Source: Pogostemon cablin (taxonomy: Eukaryota > Streptophyta > Magnoliopsida > Lamiales > Lamiaceae). Taken from it: 64,000 nucleotides of DNA. Position numbers and translations under genes: made by a program. Positions 50,301 through 63,700 of the stretch are shown here, one piece after another. The notes beneath the pieces were generated by a model, which was not told the origin of the DNA, did not search any database, and saw only the letters and a list, made by a program, of their open reading frames with translations. Location: the NCBI GenBank assembly GCA_023678885.1, contig CM042994.1, positions 17,269,073-17,333,072 of the forward strand. The letters are read 5' to 3'. Positions within the stretch are counted from its first letter, which is position 1, and each line of letters opens with the position of its first letter.

Positions 50301-51684
50301 TTCTTCATCATGATGCATATTTTCTTCATCATGATACGTATTTACTTAATCATGATGCTCATTTTTCTTCATCATGATTACGTCATCATGATGCTCATTT
50401 TTTCATCACGGTGCATATTTTATTCATCATGATGCATATTTTCTTCATCAAGATGCTCAATTTCTTCATCATGGTGCTCATTTTATTCATCATGATGCTT
50501 ATTTTCTTTATCATGATGCATATTTTCTTCGTCATGATGCTCATTTTCTTCATCATGATGCATATTTTCCTCATCATGATGCTCATTTTCTTCATCATGA
50601 TGCATATTTTCTTTATCACGATGCACATTTTCTACATCTTGATGCTCATTTTATTCTTCATGATGCTCATTTCCGTCATCATGATGCTCATTTCATTCAT
50701 CGTAATGCTCATTTAATTCATCATGATGCATATTTTATTCATCATGACGCTCATTTTCTTCATTGTGATTCTCATTTCCTTCATCGTGTTGCTTATTTGA
50801 TTATTCGTGATGCTCATTTCCTTCATCGTGATGCTCATTTTCTTCATCATAATGCCTATTTTCTTCATGAGGATGCTCATTTTTTTCTTCATGATGCTCA
50901 TTTTCTTCATCAAGAGGCATATTTTCTTTATCATGATGCACATTTTCTTAATCATGATTACCATTTTCTTCCTCATGATGCATATTTTCTTCATCAAGAT
51001 GCTCATTTCATTCATCGTGATGCTTATTTCCTTCTTCGTGATGCCCATTTTCTTCGTCATAATGCATATTTTATTCATCAAGATGCTCATTTTCTTCATC
51101 ATAATGCTCATTTTCTTCATCATGACGCTCATTTTTTTCATCATGATGCTCATTTTCTTCATCATGATGCATATTTTCTTCATCATGATTCATATTTTCG
51201 TTATCATGTTGCACATCTTCTTCATCATAATGCATATTTTCTTCATCAAGATGCTCATTTTCTTCATCATGACTCTCATTTTCTTCATCAAGATGCATAT
51301 TTTCTTCATCATGATGCACATTTTCTTAATCATGATTTCATTTTTCTTCCTCATGATGCATATTTTCTTCATCAAGATGCTCATTTTCTTCATCATGAGG
51401 CTCATTTTCTTCATCTTGATTCATATTTCTTCATCATGAAGCTCATTTTCATCATCATGATGCATATTTTATTCATCATTATGCTCATTTTCTTCATCAC
51501 GATGCAAATTTTCTTCATCATGATGCATATTTTATTTATCATGATCCTCATTTTCTTCATCATTATGCTCATTTTATTCTTCATGATGCATATTTTCTTC
51601 ATCATGATGCATATTTTCTTCATAAACTTGCTCATTTTCTTAATCATGATGCATATTTTCTTCATCACGATGCTCATTTTCTTC
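47326..51684 (+). repeat. 21-bp satellite array, segment 4
   Basis: Resumes in the middle of the unit that the right element interrupted. Same orientation as the rest. The higher-order markers CATAAACTTGCTC (about 48.25, 49.01, 50.24 and 51.63 kb) and GCTTATTTGATT (about 47.84 and 50.80 kb) recur at irregular distances. ORFs of up to 479 codons are stop-free by periodicity only. No gene is called. Confidence 0.97.
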
Positions 51685-51764
51685 TGTTAGGGTTTCTAGA
51701 TAGCTGAGATGACTTATATATGGGTTACAGGAAGGACCAGAAGGAGAAATTAGCTGAGATGCTC
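51685..51764. other. ~80-bp non-repeat island with 11-bp direct repeat
   Basis: From TGTTAGGGTTTCTAGA to the return of the unit at CATAATTTCTTT. TAGCTGAGATG is repeated at 51701-51711 and 51751-51761, enclosing a purine-rich stretch with GGAAGGACCAGAAGGAG. Compared with the parallel stretch at about 37.0-37.25 kb, roughly 240 bp of higher-order repeat is missing here. This fits a repaired double-strand break with filler. Origin not recognised. Confidence 0.8.
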
Positions 51765-54700
51765 ATAATTTCTTTATCATGATGCTCATTTTCTTCATCT
51801 TGACGCTCATTTTCTTTTTCTTGATGCATATTTTCTTCATCATGATGCATATTTTTTTCATCAAGATGCTCAATTTCTTCATCATGGTGCACATTTTCTT
51901 CATCATGATGCTTATTTTCTTCATCATGATGCATATTTTCTTCATCATGACGCTCATTTTCTTCATCATGATGCTCATTTTCTTTTTCATGATGCATATT
52001 TTCTTCATCATGATACATATTTTCTCCATCAAGATGCTCAATTTCTTCATCATGGTGCTGATTTTCTTCATCATGATGCTTACTTTCTTTATTATGATGC
52101 ATATTTTCTTCGTTATGATGCTCATTTTCTTCATAATGATGCATATTTTCCTCATCATGATGCTCATTTTCTTCATCATGATGCGTATTTTCTTCATCGT
52201 GATACATATTTTCTTTATCACGATGCACATTTTCTACATCTTGATGCTCATTTTATTCTTCATGATGCTCATTTCCGTCATTATGATGCTCATTTCCTTC
52301 ATCATAATGCTCATTTAATTCATCATGATGCATATTTTATTCATCATGACGCTCATTTTCTTCATCATGATACATATTTTCTTCATTGTGATGATCATTT
52401 CCTTCATCGTGTTGCTTATTTGATTCTTCGTGATGCTCATTTCCTTCATCGTGATGCTCATTTTCTTCATCATAAAGCCAATTTCTTCATTAAGATACTC
52501 ATTTTTTTCATCATGATGCACATTTTCTTCATCAAGATGCATATTTTCTTCATCATGATGCACATTTTCTTAATCATGATTTCCATTTTCTTAGTCATGA
52601 TGCATATTTTCTTCATCATGATGCTCATTTTCTTCATCATGATGCTCATTTTCTTCATCTTGATGCATATTTTCTTCATCATGAATGTCATTTTCATCAT
52701 CATGATGCATATTTTATTCATCATTATGCTCATTTTCTTCATCACGATGCATATTTTCTTCATCATGTTGCATATTTTATTTATCATGATCCTCATTTTC
52801 TTCATCATGACACTCATTTTATTCTTCATGATGCAAATTTTCTTCATCATGATGCATATTTTCTTCATAAACTTGCTTATTTTCTTAATCATGATGCATA
52901 TTTTCTTCATTATGATGCTCATTTTCTTCATCATGATGCATATTTTCTTCATCATGATACGTATTTACTTAATCATGATGCTCATTTTTCTTCATCATGA
53001 TTACGTCATCATGATGCTCATTTTTTCATCACGGTGCATATTTTATTCATCATGATGCATATTTTCTTCATCAAGATGCTCAATTTCTTCATTATGGTGC
53101 TCATTTTCTTCATCATGATGCTTATTTTCTTTATCATGATGCATATTTTCATCGTCATGATGCTCATTTTCTTCATCATGATGCATATTTTCCTCATCAT
53201 GATGCTCATTTTCTTCATCATGATGCGTATTTTCTTCATCGTGATACATATTTTCTTTATCACGATGCACATTTTCTACATCTTGATGCTCATTTTATTC
53301 TTCATGATGCTCTTTTCCGTCATCATGATGCTCATTTCATTCATCGTAATGCTCATTTAATTCATCATGATGCATATTTTATTCATCATGACGCTCATTT
53401 TCTTCATCATGATACATATTTTCTTCATTGTGATGCTCATTTCCTTCATCGTGTTACTTATTTGATTCTTCGTGATGCTCATTTCCTTCATCGTGATGCT
53501 CATTTTCTTCATCATAATGCCTATTTTCTTCATGAAGATGCTCATTTTTTTCTTCAAGATGCTCATTTTCTTCATCAAGATGCATATTTTCTTCATCATG
53601 ATGCACATTTTCTTAATCATGATTACCATTTTCTTCCTCATGATGCATATTTTCTTTATCAAGATGCTCATTTCCTTCATCGTGATGCTTATTTCCTTCT
53701 TCGTGATGCTCATTTCCTTCATCGTGATGATCATTTTCTTCGTCATAATGCATATTTTATTCATCAAGATGCTCATTTTCTTCATCATAATGCTCATTTT
53801 CTTCATCATGACGCTCATTTTTTTCATCATGATGATCATTTTCTTCATCATGATGCATATTTTCTTCATCATGATTCATATTTTCGTTATCATGTTGCAC
53901 ATCTTCTTCATCATAATGCATATTTTCTTCATCAAGATGCTCTTTTCTTCATCATGACGCTCATTTTCTTCATCAAGATGCATATTTTCTTCATCATGAT
54001 GCACATTTTCTTAATCATGATTTCAATTTTCTTCCTCATGATGCATATTTTCTTCATCATGATGTTCATTTTCTTCATCATGAGGCTCATTTTCTTCATC
54101 TTGATGCATATTTTCTTCATCATGAAGCTCATTTTCATCATCATGATGCATATTTTATTCATCATTATGCTCATTTTCATCATCACGATGCATATTTTCT
54201 TCATCATGATGCATATTTTATTTATCATGATCCTCATTTTCTTCATCATGATGCTCATTTTATTCTTCATGATGCATATTTTCTTCATCATGATGCATAT
54301 TTTCTTCATAAACTTGCTCATTTTCTTAATCATGATGCACATCATGATGCATATTTTCTTCATCATAATGCGTATTTACTTAATCATGATGCTCATTTTT
54401 CTTCATCATGACGCTCAATTTATTCATCATGTGCTCATTTTCTTCATGTTAATGCATATTTACTTCATCATGATGCTCATTTTCTACATCACGATGCATA
54501 TTTTATTCATCATGATGCTTATTTTCTTCATCAAGATGCATATTTTCTTCATCATGATGCATAATTTCTTTATCATGATGCTCATTTTCTTCATCTTGAC
54601 GCTCATTTTCTTTTTCATGATGCATATTTTGTTCATCATGATGCATATTTTCTTCATTAAGATGCTCAATTTCTTCATCATGGTGCGTATTTACTTCATC

Positions 54701-57700
54701 ATGATGCTCATTTTTCCTCATCATGATTTCTTCATCATGATGCTCAATTTCTTCATCATAATGCTCATTTTCTTCATCATGATGCATATTTTCTTTATCA
54801 TGTTGCACATCTTCTTCATCATTATGCTCATTTTCTTCAACAGCTCATTTCCTTTATCGTGATGCTCATTTTCTTCATAATGTTGCATATTTTCTTCCTC
54901 ATGATGCATATTTTCTTCATCATGAAGCTCATTTCCTACATCATGATGCTCATTTTCTTCATCATGATGCTTAATTTCTTCATCATGATGCTCAATTTCT
55001 CCATCAGGATGTATATTTTCTTTATCATGAAACTCATTTTCTTCATCATGATGCTCATTTTCTTCATCTTGTCGCTCATTTTCTTCATCATGATGCATAT
55101 TTTATTCATCATCGTGATGTTTATTTCTTTCATAGTGATGCTCATTTTCTTCATCATGATGTTCATTTTCTTCATCTTGATGCATATTTTATTCATCATG
55201 ATGCTTATTTTCTTTATCATGATCCATATTTTCTTAATCATGATGATCATTTTATTTATCATGACGCTCATTTTCTTTTTCATGATGCATATTTCTTCAT
55301 CAGGATGCATATTTCAAGATGCTCAATTTCTTCATTAAGGTGCTCATTTCCTTCATCATGATATTTATTTTCTTTATCATGATGCATATTTTCTTCATCA
55401 TGAAACTCATTTTATTCATCAAGATGCATATTTTCATCATCATTATGTTTATTTTCTTCATCATGATGTATATTTTATTCATCACGATGCTCATTATCTT
55501 CATCATGATGAATATTTTCTTCATCATTATGCATATTTTCTTCATTATAATGCTCATTTTCTTCATCATGATGAATATTTTCTTCATCACGATGCTCATT
55601 TTGTTCATCATAATACTCATTTTCTTCATCATGATGCTAAATTTCTTCGTCATGATGTTCCTTTTCTTCATCTTGATGCATATTTTCTTCATCATGAGGC
55701 TCATTTTCATCATCATGATGCATATTTTATTCATCATTATGCTCATTTTTTTCATCACGATGCATATTTTCTTCATCATGATGCATATTTTCTTCATAAT
55801 GATCCTCATTTTCTTCATCATGACGCTCATTTTATTCATCATGATGCATATTTTCTTCATCATGATGCGTATTTTCTTCATCAACTTTCTCATTTTCTTC
55901 ATCATGTTGCTTATTATCTTCATCATGATGCTTATTTTCTTTATCATGATGCTGATTTTTCTCATCAAGATGCTTATTTTCTTTATCATGATGCAAATTT
56001 TATTCATCATGATTCATATTTTCTCTATCATGATGTTCATTTTCTTCATCATGATGCTCATTTTTTTCATCAAGATGCATATTTTCTTCATCAAGATGCA
56101 TATTTTCTTCATCATATTGCACATTTTCTTCATCATGATTTTCATTTTCTTAATCATGATGCTCAATTTCTTCATCATGATGCTCATTTTCTTCATCTTG
56201 ATGCATATTTTCTTCATCATGATGCACATTTTCTTCACCATAATGCATATTTTATTCATCATGGTGCTCATTTTTTTCATCAAAATGCTCATTTTCTATA
56301 TCATATTGATCATTTTCTTCATCATGATGCATATTTTCTTCATCAAGAAGCTCATTTTCTTCATCATGATTCACATTTTCTTCATCATGAGGCTCATTTT
56401 CTTTATCATGATGCATATTTTCTTCATCATGATTAATATTTTCTTCATCATGATGCTCATTTCCTTCATCATTATGACCATTTCCTTCATCATGATGCTC
56501 ATTTTCTTCATCATGATGCATATTTTCGTCATCACGATGCTCATTTTCTTCACCTTAATGCTCATTTTCTTCATCATTATTTCTTCATCATGATGCTAAT
56601 TTTCTTCATCATGATGCTCATTTTCTTCATCTTGATGCATATTTTCTTCGTCATGAAGCTCATTTTCTTCATCATGATGTATATTTTATTCATCATGATG
56701 CTCATTTTCTTCATCATTACGCTCATTTTCTACAACATGATGCATATTTTCTTCATTGTGATCCTCATTTTCTTCATCATGATGCTCATTTTCTTTTTCA
56801 TTATGCATATTTTCTTCATCATGATGCATATTTTATTCATCAACATGCTCATTTTCTTCATCGTGATGCATATTTTCTTCATAAAGGTGCTCATTTCCTT
56901 CATCATGCAGCTCATTTTCTTCATCAAGATGCTTATTTTCTTTATCATGATGCATATTTTCTTCATCATGATACACATTATTTTCATCATGATTTTCATT
57001 TTCTTCATCATGATGCATATTTTTTTCATCATGATGCTCATATTCTTCATCACGATGCTCATTTTCTTCATCACGATGCTCATTTTCTTTATCACGATGC
57101 TCATTTTCTTAATCATGATGCTCATTTTCTTCATCATGATACATATTTTCTTCATCATGATGCGTATTTACTTCATCATGATGCTCATTTTTCTTCATCA
57201 TGATTTCTTCATCATGATGCTCAATTTCTTCATCATGATGCTCATTTTCTTCATCTTGATGCATATTTACTTCATCATGATACTCATTTTCTTCATCATG
57301 ATGCATATTTTATTCATCATGATGCTCTTTTTCTTCATCAAGATACATATTTTCTTCATCATGATGCCCATTTTTTAATCATGATGCTCATTTTCTTTTT
57401 CATGATGCATATTTTCTTCATCATGATGCATATTTTCTTCATCAAGATGCTCAATTTCTTCATCATGGTGCTCATTTTCTTCATCATCATGCTTATTTTC
57501 TTTATCATGATGCATATTTTCTTCATCATGATGCTCATTTTCTTCATCATGATGCATATTTTCTTCAACATGATGCATATTCTCTTCATCATGATGCTCA
57601 TTTTCTTCATCATGACGCACATTTTCTTTTCATGATGCATATTTTCTTCATCATGATGCATATTTTCTCCATCAAGATGCTCAATTTCTTTATCATGGTG

Positions 57701-60700
57701 CTCATTTTCTTTATCATGATGCTCATTTTCTTTATCATGATGCTCATTTTCTTCATCATGATGCATATTTTCTTCATCATGATGCTCATTTTCTTCATCA
57801 TGATGCATATTTTCTTCATCGTGATACATATTTTCTTTATCACAATGCACATTTTCTTCATCTTGATGCTCATTTTCTTCTTCATGATGCTCATTTCCGT
57901 CATCATGATGCTCATTTCCTTCATCATAATGCTCATTTAATTCATCATGATGCATATTTTCTTCATCATGACGCTCATTTTCTTCATCATGATACATATT
58001 TTCTTCATTGTGATGCTCATTTCCTTCATCGTGTTGCTTATTTGATTCTTCGTGATGCTCATTTCCTTCATCGTGATGCTCATTTTCTTCATCATAATGC
58101 ATATTTTCTTCATCAAGATGCTCATTTTTTTCATCATGATGCTCATTTTCTTCATCAAGATGCATATTTTCTTCATCATGATGCACATTTTCTTAATCAT
58201 GATTTCCATTTTCTTCCTCATGATGCATATTTTCTTCATCATGATGCTCATTTTCTTCATCATGATGCTCATTTTCTTCATCATGAGGCTCATTTTCTTC
58301 ATCTTGATGCATATTTTATTCATCATGAATCTCATTTTCATCATCATGATGCATATTTTATTCATCATTATGCTCATTTTCTTCATCACGATGCATATTT
58401 TCTTCATCATGTTGCATATTTTATTTATCATGATCCTCATTTTCTTCATCATGACACTCATTTTATTCTTCATGATGCAAATTTTCTTCATCATGATGCA
58501 TATTTTCTTCATAAACTTGCTCATTTTCTTAATCATGATGCATATTTTCTTCATCATGATGCTCATTTTCTTCATCATGATGTATATTTTCTTCATCATG
58601 ATGCGTATTTACTTAATCATGATGCTCATATTTCTTCATCATGATTACTTCATCATTATGCTCATTTTTTCATCATGATGCATATTTTATTCATCATGAT
58701 GCATATTTTCTTCATCAAGATGCTCAATTTCTTCATCATGGTGCTCATTTTCTTCATCATGATGCTTATTTTCTTTATCATGATGCATATTTTCTTCGTC
58801 ATGATGCTCATTTTCTTCATCATGATGCATATTTTCCTCATCATGATGCTCATTTTCTTCATCATGATGCGTATTTTCTTCATCGTGATACATATTTTCT
58901 TTATCACGATGCACATTTTCTTCATCTTGATGCTCATTTTATTCTTCATGATGCTCATTTCCGTCATCATGATGCTCATTTCCTTCATCATAATGCTCAT
59001 TTAATTCATCATGATGCATATTTTATTCCTCATGACGCTCATTTTCTTCATCATGATACATATTTCTTCATTGTGATGCTCATTTCCTTCATCGTGATGC
59101 TTTTTTCCTTCTTCGTGATGCTCATTTCCGTCATCGTGATGCTCATTTTCTTCATCATAATGCATATTTTCTTCATCAAGATGCTCATTTTCTTCATCAT
59201 GATACATATTTTCTTCATTGTGATGCTCGTTTCCTTCATCGTGTTGCTTATTTGATTCTTCGTGATGCTCATTTCCTTCATCGTGATGCTCATTTTCTTC
59301 ATCATAATGCCTATTTTCTTCATGAAGATGCTCATTTTTTTCTTCATGATGCTCATTTTCTTCATCAAGATGCATATTTTCTTCATCATGATGCACATTT
59401 TCTTAATCATGATTTCCATTTTCTTCCTCATGATGCATATTTTCTTCATCATGATGCTCATTTTCTTCATCATGAGGCTCATTTTCTTCATCTTGATGCA
59501 TATTTTTTTCATCATGAATCTCATTTTCATCATCATGATGCATATTTTATTCATCATTATGCTCATTTTCTTCATCACGATGCATATTTTCTTCATCATG
59601 TTGCATACTTTATTTATCATGATCCTCATTTTCTTCATCATGACACTCATTTTATTCTTCATGATGCAAATTTTCTTCATCATGATGTATATTTTCTTCA
59701 TAAACTTGCTCATTTTCTTAATCATGATACATATTTTCTTCATCATGATGCTCATTTTCTTCATCATGATGTATATTTTTTTCATCATGATGCGTATTTA
59801 CTTAATCATGATGCTCATATTTCTTCATCATGATTACTTCATCATTATGCTCATTTTTTCATCACGATGCATATTTTATTCATCATGATGCATATTTTCT
59901 TCATCAAGATGCTCAATTTCTTCATCATGGTGCTCATTTTCTTCATCATGATGCTTATTTTCTTTATCATGATGCATATTTTCTTCGTCATGATGCTCAT
60001 TTTCTTCATCATGATGCATATTTTCCTCATCATGATGCTCATTTTCTTCATCATGATCGTATTTTCTTAATCGTGATACATATTTTATTTATCACGATGC
60101 ACATTTTCTTCATCTTGATGCTCTTTTTATTCTTCATGATGCCTATTTCCGTCATCATGATGCTCATTTCCTTCATCATAATGCTCATTTAATTCATCAT
60201 GATGCATATTTTATTCCTCATGACGCTCATTTTATTCATCATGATACATATTTCTTCATTGTGATGCTCATTTCCTTCATCGTGATGCTTTTTTCCTTCT
60301 TCGTGATGCTCATTTCCGTCATCGTGATGCTCATTTTCTTCATCATAATGCATATTTTCTTCATCAAGATGCTCATTTTCTTCATCATGATACATATTTT
60401 CTTCATTGTGATGCTCATTTCCTTCATCGTGTTGCTTATTTGATTCTTCGTGATGCTCATTTCCTTCATCGTGATGCTCATTTTCTTCATCATAATGCCT
60501 ATTTTCTTCATGAAGATGCTCATTTTTTTATTCATGATGCTCATTTTCTTCATCAAGATGCATATTTTCTTCATCATGATGCACATTTTCTTAATCATGA
60601 TTTCCATTTTCTTCCTCATGATGCATATTTTCTTCATCATGATGCTCATTTTCTTCATCATGATGCTCATTTTCTTCATCATGAGGCTCATTTTCTTCAT

Positions 60701-63700
60701 CTTGATGCATATTTTTTTCATCATGAATCTCATTTTCATCATCATGATACATATTTTATTCATCATTATGCTCATTTTCTTCATCACGATGCATATTTTC
60801 TTCATCATGTTGCATACTTTATTTATCATGATCCTCATTTTCTTCATCATGACAATCATTTTATTCTTCATGATGCAAATTTTCTTCATCATGATGTATA
60901 TTTTCTTCATAAACTTGCTCATTTTCTTAATCATGATGCATATTTTCTTCATCATGATGCTCATTTTCTTCATCATGATGTATATTTTCTTCATCATGAT
61001 GCGTATTTACTTAATCATGATGCTCATATTTCTTCATCATGATTACTTCATCATTATGCTCATTTTTTCATCACGATGCATATTTTATTCATCATGATGC
61101 ATATTTTCTTCATCAAGATGCTCAATTTCTTCATCATGGTGCTCATTTTCTTCATCATGATGCTTATTTTCTTTATCATGATGCATATTTTCTTCGTCAT
61201 GATGCTCATTTTCTTCATCATGATGCATATTTTCCTCATCATGATGCTCATTTTCTTCATCATGATCGTATTTTCTTAATCGTGATACATATTTTCTTTA
61301 TCACGATGCACATTTTCTTCATCTTGATGCTCTTTTTATTCTTCATGATGCTTATTTCCGTCATCATGATGCTCATTTCCTTCATCATAATGCTCATTTA
61401 ATTCATCATGATGCATATTTTATTCCTCATGACGCTCATTTTCTTCATCATGATACATATTTCTTCATTGTGATGCTCATTTCCTTCATCGTGATGCTTT
61501 TTTCCTTCTTCGTGATGCTCATTTCCGTCATCGTGATGCTCATTTTCTTCATCATAATGCATATTTTCTTCATCAAGATGCTCATTTTCTTCATCATGAT
61601 ACATATTTTCTTAATTGTGATGCTCATTTCCTTCATCGTGTTGCTTATTTGATTCTTCGTGATGCTCATTTCCTTCATCGTGATGCTCATTTTCTTCATC
61701 ATAATGCCTATTTTCTTCATGAAGATGCTCATTTTTTTATTCATGATGCTCATTTTCTTCATCAAGATGCATATTTTCTTCATCATGATGCACATTTTCT
61801 TAATCATGATTTCCATTTTCTTCCTCATGATGCATATTTTCTTCATCATGATGCTCATTTTCTTCATCATGATGCTCATTTTCTTCATCATGAGGCTCAT
61901 TTTCTTCATCTTGATGCATATTTTTTTCATCATGAATCTCATTTTCATCATCATGATACATATTTTATTCATCATTATGCTCATTTTCTTCATCACGATG
62001 CATATTTTCTTCATCATGTTGCATACTTTATTTATCATGATCCTCATTTTCTTCATCATGACACTCATTTTATTCTTCATGATGCAAATTTTCTTCACCA
62101 TGATGCATATTTTCTTCATAAACTTGCTCATTTTCTTAATCATGATGCATATTTTCTTCATCATGATGCTTATTTTCTTCATCATGATGTATATTTTCTT
62201 CATCATGATGCGTATTTACTTAATCATGATGCTCATATTTATTCATCATGATTACTTCATCATTATGCTCATTTTTTCATCACGATGCATATTTTATTCA
62301 TCATGATGCATATTTTCTTCATCAAGATGCTCAATTTCTTCATCATGGTGCTCATTTTCTTCATCATGATGCTTATTTTCTTTATCATGATGCATATTTT
62401 CTTCGTCATGATGCTCATTTTCTTCATCATGATGCATATTTTCCTCATCATGATGCTCATTTTCTTCATCATGATCGTATTTTCTTAATCGTGATACATA
62501 TTTTCTTTATCACGATGCACATTTTCTTCATCTTGATGCTCTTTTTATTCTTCATGATGCTTATTTCCGTCATCATGATGCTCATTTCCTTCATCATAAT
62601 GCTCATTTAATTCATCATGATGCATATTTTATTCCTCATGACGCTCATTTTCTTCATCATGATACATATTTCTTCATTGTGATGCTCATTTCCTTCATCG
62701 TGATGCTTTTTTCCTTCTTCGTGATGCTCATTTCCGTCATCGTGATGCTCATTTTCTTCATCATAATGCATATTTTCTTCATCAAGATGCTCATTTTCTT
62801 CATCATGATACATATTTTCTTCATTGTGATGCTCCTTTCCTTCATCGTGTTGCTTATTTGATTCTTCGTGATGCTCATTTCCTTCATCGTGATGCTCATT
62901 TTCTTCATCATAATGCCTATTTTCTTCATGAAGATGCTCATTTTTTTCTTCATGATGCTCATTTTCTTCATCAAGATGCATATTTTCTTCATCATGATGC
63001 ACATTTTCTTAATCATGATTTCCATTTTCTTCCTCATGATGCATATTTTCTTCATCATGATGCTCATTTTCTTCATCATGATGCTCATTTTCTTCATCAT
63101 GAGGCTCATTTTCTTCATCTTGATGCATATTTTCTTCATCATGAATCTCATTTTCATCATCATGATGCATATTTTATTCATCATTATGCTCATTTTCTTC
63201 ATCACGATGCATATTTTCTTCATCATGTTGCATATTTTATTTATCATGATCCTCATTTTCTTCATCATGACACTCATTTTATTCTTCATGATGCAAATTT
63301 TCTTCATCATGATGTATATTTTCTTCATAAACTTGCTCATTTTCTTAATCATGATGCATATTTTCTTCATCATGATGCTCATTTTCTTCATCATGATGTA
63401 TATTTTCTTCATCATGATGCGTATTTACTTAATCATGATGCTCATATTTCTTCATCATGATTACTTCATCATTATGCTCATTTTTTCATCACGATGCATA
63501 TTTTATTCATCATGATGCATATTTTCTTCATCAAGATGCTCAATTTCTTCATCATGGTGCTCATTTTCTTCATCATGATGCTTATTTTCTTTATCATGAT
63601 GCATATTTTCTTCGTCATGATGCTCATTTTCTTCATCATGATGCATATTTTCCTCATCATGATGCTCATTTTCTTCATCATGATCGTATTATCTTAATCG

